Virus record (IMG/VR): IMGVR_UViG_3300025098_002457
Coordinates: 1 to 22,943 of that record
Reading direction: 5' to 3' (one strand)
DNA: 22,943 bases
DNA from: a virus
A program made the position numbers and the translations under genes. Under the pieces are notes generated by a model, which had not been told where the DNA came from, ran no database searches, and saw only the letters and a list, made by a program, of their open reading frames with translations. Position 1 is the first letter of the stretch. Every line of letters starts with the position of its first letter. Positions 1-5,112 of the stretch are shown piece by piece.

Positions 1-116
1 TCGTCGCTATTCACACCAACAATAAGTTTGTCGCCGAGCTTCTTTGCTTCGTTAAAATATGCTAGGTGTCCTGAATGCAATGGATCAAAACCACCTGTAA
101 CTAAAACTATATCCAT
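1..116 (-). CDS. Cytidylyl/adenylyltransferase-like protein (N-terminal part, runs off the left edge)
   Basis: Reading the minus strand from an ATG at 116 gives 38 codons open to the window edge. Residues 8-17 read GGFDPLHSGH, the N-terminal signature of the nucleotidyltransferase superfamily that activates sugars or alcohols as NDP/CDP derivatives (HxGH motif at 14-17). The following residues (EAKKLGDKLIVGVNSD) resemble heptose-1-phosphate adenylyltransferase (HldE/RfaE C-domain) or glycerol-3-phosphate cytidylyltransferase. Substrate specificity cannot be told from this fragment. The role is inferred to be nucleotide-sugar or CDP-alcohol synthesis for surface glycan, which fits the neighbouring sulfotransferase, glycosyltransferase and FkbM genes. 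There is no Shine-Dalgarno; a late-type element ATAAATA ends exactly 5 nt before the ATG, so the message may be leaderless. It is divergent from the sulfotransferase gene at 156. Confidence 0.85.
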   Translation of the reverse strand, partial: MDIVLVTGGFDPLHSGHLAYFNEAKKLGDKLIVGVNSD

Positions 117-121
117 ACTGA

Positions 122-128
122 TATTTAT
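122..128 (-). promoter_or_regulatory. T4-late-like -10 element (ATAAATA) for the nucleotidyltransferase gene
   Basis: On the minus strand the sequence is ATAAATA-TCAGT-ATG, with the ATG at 116. The spacing of 5 nt places the expected transcription start at or next to the A of the start codon. It matches the pattern seen upstream of several other genes in the window. Confidence 0.6.
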
Positions 129-144
129 GTGCGTAGTTAATAGT

Positions 145-151
145 ATAAATA
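145..151 (+). promoter_or_regulatory. T4-late-like -10 element (TATAAATA context) for the sulfotransferase gene
   Basis: The plus strand reads TATAAATA (144-151), then CTAT, then the ATG at 156: a perfect T4 late consensus only 4 nt from the start codon. The element lies inside a small inverted repeat (ATAGTA 140-145 / TACTAT 150-155). It is divergent from the late element at 122-128. Confidence 0.6.
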
Positions 152-155
152 CTAT

Positions 156-776
156 ATGAGCATATACTTACCAAAACACGATGCTGTGTTTATACACATA
201 CCTAAAACTGGCGGCACTAGCATTCTTAAATGGATGCAACAAAATTTTGAAGATCACGAAAAGCGTGGCCTAAAGCATCTTGACTATAGCAAGTACACAG
301 ATGAATTTGGAACTCCGGCACATCATTTTGCATGTGTTAGGAACCCGTATTCACGCTTACTAAGTTGGTTTCATTACATGGGAGAACAAGCACATTCTCG
401 ACTATATGCTGTACAACAAGGTACATTAGCTGAAGCACAGCCGTGGGACAAATATGCATGGCGGGCATACAAAAGAGGATTTAAAGTTTGGGTTCGAGAA
501 GCTGCTCATAATCCTACTGATAAAATTTGGTCTAGTTATATAATGCAAAATCAAGTAGATTGGTATAACAACGATACCGTTGACTTTGTTCTTAAGACTG
601 AAACATTAAATGAAGACTTTAAGCAAATACAGGACTGGCTAGGGTGTGATGCTCCGTTAGGACATCTCAATAAAAGTAATCACGGATATTATAGAGATCA
701 ATATGATTACGAAATGAAGTTAGTTGTGCAAAAATATTTTGAAAAAGACTTAGATACTTTTAAGTATACTTTTTAA
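156..776 (+). CDS. Sulfotransferase-like protein (Sulfotransfer_2 type), copy 1
   Basis: The 206-aa protein has the PAPS-dependent sulfotransferase layout. A 5'-phosphosulfate-binding loop HIPKTGG lies at residues 14-20, and a 3'-phosphate-binding segment VRNPYSR at residues 61-67. This family moves a sulfuryl group from PAPS to carbohydrate or other hydroxyl acceptors; the acceptor here is unknown. No signal peptide or membrane segment is visible. It is clearly paralogous to the protein at 10286-10864: both key motifs sit at identical residue numbers, and the C-termini are DTFKYTF and ETFKYKF. It lies among surface-glycan genes, so modification of host or virion glycan is a reasonable inference. 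The start follows a late promoter with virtually no leader. Its stop (774-776) abuts the stop of the convergent GT25 gene (777-779). Confidence 0.85.
   Translation: MSIYLPKHDAVFIHIPKTGGTSILKWMQQNFEDHEKRGLKHLDYSKYTDEFGTPAHHFACVRNPYSRLLSWFHYMGEQAHSRLYAVQQGTLAEAQPWDKYAWRAYKRGFKVWVREAAHNPTDKIWSSYIMQNQVDWYNNDTVDFVLKTETLNEDFKQIQDWLGCDAPLGHLNKSNHGYYRDQYDYEMKLVVQKYFEKDLDTFKYTF
754..774 (+). terminator. Weak AT-rich hairpin plus T-run at the end of sulfotransferase copy 1
   Basis: ATACTT (754-759) and AAGTAT (762-767) form a 6-bp inverted repeat with a 2-nt spacer, followed by ACTTTTT. It lies inside the last codons of the gene. The stem is almost all A-T, so termination activity is doubtful. Confidence 0.25.
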
Positions 777-1475
777 TTAATTTTCTTTTAGATTGCGTGT
801 TAAACTTTCTGACCTTATATTGTTTCCTATTGCATAAAACGGATGCAGTCTTGCTAAACTAGGAACAGTTGTTCGAGTATCTACAACCCAATCGCCAATT
901 TGTTGATCTGCTGTTACATGGCCATTTTGTCTAATATGTTTTAGTATCTTTCTTGCGCCTGCTGGTTTAATTATATATGCATATGCGCCTTTAAAATAAT
1001 TGCCAGTGCCAATTTTAACAGGATTTTTATTTTGTAAGTTTGTATATTTTTCTATTGATAGGTTTAAGGTTGATTCTTCTTCTAATACTTTGTCATAAGA
1101 ACTATTATAAGGATTACATCTATCTAATTTTAATACATCTTCAAATGTGTCTAATATATTTTCTGGCAAGGGTTTTAACATGTAACCGTCATGTTCTAAA
1201 ACAACAAAGGGCGTATTAGTCCGTGCGCATTTTAGCCATAGATAATAATGACTAAAGAAGCATCCTAATACACCTAGTCTGCCTTTTTTCATTTTTCGTT
1301 TTAATTTAATGCCTGTTTTTTCATAGTGAAATTTTGCATCATTGCCGTTAATTGCGTCAAAGTAAACTGGAGATAATCCGTGTACGATAGCTTGGTCAAA
1401 GCAATCTTTTGCCATCTTACACGAATGTTCATTTTCTTTAAGACGTATGATATAAGCAGGAATTGATTTTGTCAT
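777..1475 (-). CDS. Glycosyltransferase family 25-like protein
   Basis: The 232-aa protein starts PAYIIRLKENEHS and contains GCFFSHYYLW (71-80), VVLEHD (91-96) and GAYAYIIKPAGARKIL (around 163-178). These correspond to the blocks of GT25 / LPS-biosynthesis glycosyltransferases; the usual acidic EDD is EHD here. The family transfers sugars (often galactose) from UDP-sugars onto LPS or protein acceptors; donor and acceptor are not deducible. Its ATG overlaps the FkbM stop by 4 nt (ATGA at 1472-1475), so translation is probably coupled. It is the last gene of the minus-strand run that begins at gp32, and it ends stop-to-stop against the plus-strand sulfotransferase. I am fairly sure of the family. 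Confidence 0.75.
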   Translation of the reverse strand: MTKSIPAYIIRLKENEHSCKMAKDCFDQAIVHGLSPVYFDAINGNDAKFHYEKTGIKLKRKMKKGRLGVLGCFFSHYYLWLKCARTNTPFVVLEHDGYMLKPLPENILDTFEDVLKLDRCNPYNSSYDKVLEEESTLNLSIEKYTNLQNKNPVKIGTGNYFKGAYAYIIKPAGARKILKHIRQNGHVTADQQIGDWVVDTRTTVPSLARLHPFYAIGNNIRSESLTRNLKEN

Positions 1476-2092
1476 GCAGGAATATAAATCCTTTCTTCTT
1501 CAATATTATGCTCAAACTTGTAACCGTGCTGTTTTAATAATGATTCTAATTGTTCCAATGTCCATCCATAGCGTACAGCATTTTTTTCAAAATATTCTAC
1601 TACAACAACTGGCTTACATCTTCGTATGGTTTGTATTGCACCTTGTAATGCAAATAATTCAAACCCTTCAATATCTAAATGTATTAGATTACATACATTT
1701 AATCCTAAGTCATCAATCTGCAAGGTTGGAATAGATCCAGCTTTGCTTACATGAGTTTTACCTCTGTTAGCTTCTTTTATTTTTAAATTTACTAATTTGC
1801 GATCTTTACCGATGCAACTTTGATATTTAAATACATTTGGTTCAGTAACATTTTGATTTAAACAGTAAAAGTTCAAAGGCTCAGGTTCAAACGTATATAC
1901 ATGTTGAAATTGTTCAGCATACATTTTAGTATATACACCCATGTTTCCGCCAGCTTGAACACAAACTTTTTTATTAGGTACAAACTTGCAAATTTGCTCT
2001 GGCAAATCAAAATGTGTCATCATGTAATTATAACATCTTGTATCGGTCTTTGGCCAGATATAATTACCTCTTGTTTCGGTAAGGTGCATCAT
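1472..2092 (-). CDS. FkbM-family SAM-dependent methyltransferase
   Basis: The 206-aa protein shows a Rossmann methyltransferase motif I (VQAGGNMGVYT, residues 45-55), the acidic post-motif FEPEP (68-72), and LIHLDIEGFE (136-145), which is diagnostic of the FkbM family. These enzymes O-methylate sugars or other metabolites, and in phages they are usually found with glycan-modifying genes. The acceptor is unknown. The start codon ATG (2092) overlaps the TGA of the uvsY-like gene in an ATGA junction, and the downstream GT25 gene overlaps it the same way. It therefore seems to be co-transcribed with the recombination genes. A second ATG follows immediately (MM-HLTE), so the first residue is uncertain by one codon. 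Confidence 0.85.
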   Translation of the reverse strand: MMHLTETRGNYIWPKTDTRCYNYMMTHFDLPEQICKFVPNKKVCVQAGGNMGVYTKMYAEQFQHVYTFEPEPLNFYCLNQNVTEPNVFKYQSCIGKDRKLVNLKIKEANRGKTHVSKAGSIPTLQIDDLGLNVCNLIHLDIEGFELFALQGAIQTIRRCKPVVVVEYFEKNAVRYGWTLEQLESLLKQHGYKFEHNIEEERIYIPA

Positions 2093-2544
2093 AATGTTGC
2101 ATCTTCCATACCTGCTACTCTAAGTTTTACAACATTAGTAATTTGCCATTGCTTTTGATCAAGAGCTTTAAGTACACCTAACCACTTGTTACGCATTAGT
2201 GCAAACTCGTTAATAATTTTTTCATAATCAACAACGTCTGCCTCACCGTCGACGTATTTTTCAACGTCGCGGCTTGACAGAGCTCGCTGATAATTCTCTA
2301 GATATTTTTTGAAGAATGAGCTACGCAATCTACGTAGCTCAATGTTTAGGTAGTTTAGTATAGCTTCAATTTCTTGTAGTTGATTAAACCTATGCTCGAC
2401 AATACCAGGCATATTTGCAGCCGCACGTTCTACATTACCAACTAGTTTAACTTCTTTACGAGCGTCAACTAGTTCATTTTCAAAGTGTGCTACAGCCTTA
2501 GGTATGTTACTAATGTCTCGAGATACTTCACTATACCAACCCAT
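2089..2544 (-). CDS. uvsY: UvsY-like recombination mediator
   Basis: The 151-aa, charged, mostly helical protein has the UvsY-type C-terminal half: KKYLENYQRALSSRDVEKYV, then an acidic linker, then RNKWLGVLKALDQKQWQITN leading to KLRVAGMEDATL. T4 UvsY loads the UvsX recombinase onto gp32-coated ssDNA. Finding this protein two genes downstream of uvsX and three downstream of gp32 strongly supports the call, as the three proteins act as one presynaptic complex. The identification rests on pattern recall and context rather than an alignment, and the N-terminal half is divergent. It starts 3 nt after the stop of the small acidic ORF, and its own TGA overlaps the FkbM ATG. If it is not UvsY, it is a conserved phage recombination-operon protein. 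Confidence 0.65.
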   Translation of the reverse strand: MGWYSEVSRDISNIPKAVAHFENELVDARKEVKLVGNVERAAANMPGIVEHRFNQLQEIEAILNYLNIELRRLRSSFFKKYLENYQRALSSRDVEKYVDGEADVVDYEKIINEFALMRNKWLGVLKALDQKQWQITNVVKLRVAGMEDATL

Positions 2545-2547
2545 TAT

Positions 2548-2775
2548 TTAATCCCATTCATCATCATCAATATAATTATCTGCATCAATATCTAGATAGT
2601 AGCCAATTGCTTCATCAAGTAGTGCATCAATACCAAACAGTTCTTTCATCTGTTGATCATCAACACCATAGTCTGCAAGCATATCAATATACTTTTCTGC
2701 AACAATTTCTACCTGCTTTTTATCTAAGTATTCCTTAAATAAAACCCATATATCAGCAATTTGTTCTTCATCCAT
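2548..2775 (-). CDS. Small acidic protein between uvsX and uvsY
   Basis: The 75-aa protein is very acidic, with the C-terminal segment DIDADNYIDDDEWD, and lacks membrane segments and cysteines. It begins MDEEQIADIWVLFKEYLDKK. I recognise the general type as a small ORF lying beside uvsX in marine T4-like phages, but no function is established that I can name. The ATG at 2775 overlaps the end of uvsX by 8 nt, and a GAGGAA Shine-Dalgarno lies inside the last uvsX codons, so it is translationally linked to uvsX. Its acidity could suit binding to a recombination protein or mimicry of DNA, but that is speculation. Confidence 0.75.
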   Translation of the reverse strand: MDEEQIADIWVLFKEYLDKKQVEIVAEKYIDMLADYGVDDQQMKELFGIDALLDEAIGYYLDIDADNYIDDDEWD

Positions 2776-3859
2776 TATCTACTAGTTCCTCGATTTGGTC
2801 GTCATTAACTTCTTCTGAAGCATCGTCGGTATTTACCACTTGTGCTTCTTTTATTAAGTAATCTGACATTACCTTATCAAGGTTTTCGCCAATCCATTTT
2901 TTACGATAATCAAGTATTTCTTCACCATCAAGTGTAGTGTATGCAAGTCTGTTGCCTTGCTTTTTAATAATATCTTTTGCTTCAAATAATTCAAGCAAAC
3001 CACTATACGGATTCATACCTGTTGAGTATGGAATCTTTACTTGTACACCTTCAAACGGTTTTGCATAACGAGTCTTCATAACTTTACAGCCTGCACGGAT
3101 ACCCATAACTTGACTGATCTTGTTACCGTCTTCGTCTTCTTTCAGCTTCATCTTTTTCATTGCAACAACAATACTTGATGCATAGATAAAGCCACTACCG
3201 CCACTAATCTTATCATCTGGATCAAACATATCTTGCGATGCATATGTGTGGTTAGTACATACTAGTCCGACATTCAATGAACCAATCATGTTAACTGTGT
3301 TACGAACAAGTGATGTTAACTGCTTGGGCTTACGACCCATATCACCTTTCATATCACCTTTGTTAAACTGATCGATATCAGTAGGTGTTAGTAACATACC
3401 CAAACTGTCAACTACAAACAATACTTTAGGACGGTCTTCTTCATCCATTGCTTTGTAATCTGTAATAAATGTTGACAATGTTTTAGCAACATCATCAATC
3501 ATTGACATATTCAGTTTTAATAGTTTTTCTTCAGATGTGTCTACATCTAATGCATGTAGCCAACTTTCATCAAGTGCATTCTCTGAGTCAATTAGTACTA
3601 CAAAGATACCTTGATCTTGTGCTGCCTTTACAATGTTACCTGAACAGATATATGATTTACCTGCGCCGGATTCACCTGCAAACACAGTTACCTTACCAAG
3701 CGGAACACCTTTATTAAAGTCGCCACTAATAAGATAGTTTAGTGCATAGTTACCTGTGCTGATCCAATCTTTAGGATCGTTAAATCCACTACTCATACCT
3801 GAGATGGATTTTGTTAGGTCCTTACGAAACCTTGTTGGGTCGAATGATTTATTCGCCAT
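2768..3859 (-). CDS. uvsX: UvsX, RecA-like recombinase
   Basis: The 363-aa RecA/Rad51-fold ATPase carries Walker A GESGAGKS at residues 62-69, the catalytic-Glu region IDSENALD (90-97) and Walker B LFVVDS (147-152). A polar DNA-binding-loop region (NKGDMKGDMGRKPKQ) follows. Its length is close to T4 UvsX (about 390 aa). It catalyses strand exchange for recombination-dependent replication and repair, in concert with gp32 and UvsY, whose genes flank it. The C-terminus is acidic (DDASEEVNDDQIEELVDNG). The start at 3859 is preceded by a strong TAGGAGA Shine-Dalgarno. Upstream is a 101-nt leader containing an 11-bp inverted repeat. Confidence 0.95.
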   Translation of the reverse strand: MANKSFDPTRFRKDLTKSISGMSSGFNDPKDWISTGNYALNYLISGDFNKGVPLGKVTVFAGESGAGKSYICSGNIVKAAQDQGIFVVLIDSENALDESWLHALDVDTSEEKLLKLNMSMIDDVAKTLSTFITDYKAMDEEDRPKVLFVVDSLGMLLTPTDIDQFNKGDMKGDMGRKPKQLTSLVRNTVNMIGSLNVGLVCTNHTYASQDMFDPDDKISGGSGFIYASSIVVAMKKMKLKEDEDGNKISQVMGIRAGCKVMKTRYAKPFEGVQVKIPYSTGMNPYSGLLELFEAKDIIKKQGNRLAYTTLDGEEILDYRKKWIGENLDKVMSDYLIKEAQVVNTDDASEEVNDDQIEELVDNG

Positions 3860-3868
3860 AATATTCTC

Positions 3869-3919
3869 CTATCTAAAAAGTGCCGTTACTAGCGTTTGAA
3901 GTGTTGACAGGTAAACCAT
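3869..3919 (-). other. Possible 16-codon leader ORF upstream of uvsX
   Basis: An ATG at 3919 opens a 16-codon frame (MVYLSTLQTLVTALFR) whose TAG stop overlaps the uvsX Shine-Dalgarno (TAGGAGA). The preceding sequence has only a weak AGAG. It may be chance; it is recorded because its stop lands exactly on the uvsX ribosome site. Confidence 0.15.
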
Positions 3920-3949
3920 GAATCTCTGCTTCGGTTTTGCTAGTAACGG
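3883..3949 (-). promoter_or_regulatory. 11-bp inverted repeat in the gp32-uvsX intergenic region
   Basis: CCGTTACTAGC (3883-3893) and GCTAGTAACGG (3939-3949) are perfect complements separated by 45 nt. In the minus-strand RNA the stem would close a 45-nt loop just after the gp32 stop and be followed by CACTTTTTAG. It could attenuate or terminate gp32 transcription, or mask or stabilise the uvsX leader. The loop is longer than in typical intrinsic terminators. Confidence 0.5.
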
Positions 3950-3960
3950 TTATTGTTTTA

Positions 3961-4935
3961 TTAACCTTGACGTGCTCTAATCATTGCTAGAATGTCGCTT
4001 GCACTACCTTCAGTTGAAGGTGCTGCCTCAGCCGCTGGTGCTGGCTCTGCTACTGGAGCAGGTGCTGCCTCTGTTGCTGGTGCTGGTGCTGCCGCTGCCG
4101 GTGCTGGTGTTGCCGCTTTAGGTGCTACTGGATCGCCAGTTGCTTGTGACATGCCTGCTGGACGGAAGTATGAACTCCAACGCTCTGCATCATATGCTTC
4201 GCCGTCTACAGATGCTTCAAACATCTCCTGCATTACTTTCTGTGCAGTTGCATCTGGCTTCTTAGGCAAAAAGTCGCTAAGATTAAACAAGCCGTGTGTA
4301 TCAACAGCAGCCATTTCTGTGTCTCCTAACGGACGCTCTCTACGAGCCCAGTTTGAAGTCGAATAGTCTGCGTATCCACCTTTACTTGTTTTGTTAAGAC
4401 GGAAGTCTACACCAGCAGTGTAATCTGTTGGCAATTCTTCCATGTCTGGATCCATAAGTGCTTGCTTAATGATGTTAAAGATTTGCGGACCAATAATAAA
4501 CCTACGAACTGGATTCTCAGGTGACTGATCGTCTGCAATTGGATTGTCAGTTACAAAGCCTTGGAATACGTATGAACGCTTTTTCCAGTACTTACGACCC
4601 ATGTCTTCTAGACTTGAGTCTTTAAACCAACCACGTACTTCATTTAGAATATTACATGTTTCACCGTACATTTCCATACATGGAATTTGTACTTGTACAG
4701 GCTTACTACCTGTTTCTCCTTTGATACCCGCAAATGGAAGTTTAATCATCAAACGTTCTGCCCAGAAGAAAGTATTATCTTCGTTGCCGTCTGGAAGGAA
4801 ACGTAGAGTTGAACTCTCGCCTTCTTTCATATTCCAAAATGGGTAAATTGGGTTTGGACCTTGTGATTGTCCACCGCCTGATGAGCGGGTTTCTTGTTCT
4901 TTGAGCTTTGCTCGGATTTCTGCTAATGATGCCAT
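3961..4935 (-). CDS. 32: gp32-like single-stranded DNA-binding protein
   Basis: The 324-aa protein begins MASLAEIRAKLKEQE and has the T4 gp32 core: NPIYPFWNMKEGESSTLRFLPDG, then FFWAERLMIKLPF, then IPCMEMYGETCNILNEVRGW, then KYWKKRSYVFQGFV. This protein coats ssDNA cooperatively in replication, repair and recombination. The zinc region keeps two cysteines (C86, C94); the full T4 His-Cys3 set is not evident. Residues about 262-306 form an Ala/Pro-rich linker in place of the long acidic T4 tail, ending in SASDILAMIRARQG. The gene has its own sigma70-type promoter, a long leader with a hairpin, and a strong AGGAG site before the ATG at 4935. It heads the recombination operon. Confidence 0.93.
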   Translation of the reverse strand: MASLAEIRAKLKEQETRSSGGGQSQGPNPIYPFWNMKEGESSTLRFLPDGNEDNTFFWAERLMIKLPFAGIKGETGSKPVQVQIPCMEMYGETCNILNEVRGWFKDSSLEDMGRKYWKKRSYVFQGFVTDNPIADDQSPENPVRRFIIGPQIFNIIKQALMDPDMEELPTDYTAGVDFRLNKTSKGGYADYSTSNWARRERPLGDTEMAAVDTHGLFNLSDFLPKKPDATAQKVMQEMFEASVDGEAYDAERWSSYFRPAGMSQATGDPVAPKAATPAPAAAAPAPATEAAPAPVAEPAPAAEAAPSTEGSASDILAMIRARQG

Positions 4936-4968
4936 AGTGCCTTTTCTCCTATAATAATGCCTATATGC

Positions 4969-4990
4969 AGAGCAACTACATTGTTACTCT
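4969..4990 (-). promoter_or_regulatory. Leader hairpin in the gp32 mRNA, possible autogenous operator
   Basis: In the minus-strand RNA, AGAGTAAC (4990-4983) pairs with GTTGCTCT (4976-4969) with one G-U pair, closing a 6-nt loop AATGTA. It sits about 34 nt upstream of the gp32 start. Loop bases AATG could pair with a downstream CATT, allowing a pseudoknot. T4 gp32 represses its own translation by nucleating at a leader pseudoknot, so an analogous role is possible but unproven. A 9-nt direct repeat GTGCCTTTT (plus strand 4937-4945 and 4992-5000) flanks the hairpin. Confidence 0.35.
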
Positions 4991-5003
4991 TGTGCCTTTT
5001 AGT

Positions 5004-5041
5004 GTTTGTAGCACAGTTATAAGTATAACATCTCTACAAAC
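5004..5041. promoter_or_regulatory. 38-bp nested dyad across the gp32 promoter -10 element (candidate operator)
   Basis: Outer arms GTTTGTAG (5004-5011) and CTACAAAC (5034-5041) are perfect complements. Inner arms GTTATA (5016-5021) and TATAAC (5024-5029) are also perfect complements and share the same centre (5022/5023), with 4-nt unpaired gaps on each side. The centre lies on the -10 hexamer. The expected transcription start falls inside the dyad, so the full palindrome is not transcribed and a protein-binding DNA site is more likely than an RNA structure. Confidence 0.6.
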
Positions 5042-5049
5042 AATGTCAA
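5022..5049 (-). promoter_or_regulatory. Sigma70-type (early/middle) promoter for gp32
   Basis: On the minus strand TTGACA (5049-5044) is followed by a 16-nt spacer and TATACT (5027-5022). The expected start is near 5015, giving a leader of roughly 80 nt. It is distinct from the ATAAATA-type elements of the structural genes, consistent with host-polymerase early expression. Confidence 0.75.
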
Positions 5050-5084
5050 GTCTTTTTTAAAGAAAAACTTAAAAACTTATGAGT

Positions 5085-5112
5085 ATTAGCAGATTATCTT
5101 AAACCTGCTAAT
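5085..5112 (-). terminator. Hairpin spanning the stop codon of the 578-aa structural gene
   Basis: ATTAGCAG (5085-5092) and CTGCTAAT (5105-5112) form a perfect 8-bp stem with a 12-nt loop that contains the TAA stop (5096-5094). Downstream in the minus direction the RNA becomes T-rich (AAGTTTTTAAGTTTTTC) after about 8 nt. It probably limits late read-through into the gp32 promoter region. The spacing to the T-run is not ideal. Confidence 0.5.

Noticed and set aside
3904-3909. Plus-strand TTGACA in the uvsX leader as a promoter
   Set aside because: No matching -10 at the right distance and no plus-strand gene downstream.
3992-4366. Plus-strand Ala/Gly-rich open frame of 124 codons
   Set aside because: It is the antisense of the Ala/Pro-rich tail of gp32; repeat-like GCx codons keep the opposite frame open. 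There is no promoter, ribosome site or family match.
5018-5025. Plus-strand TATAAGTA as a late promoter
   Set aside because: It is the reverse face of the gp32 dyad and leads into antisense of a structural gene end; no plus-strand gene follows.
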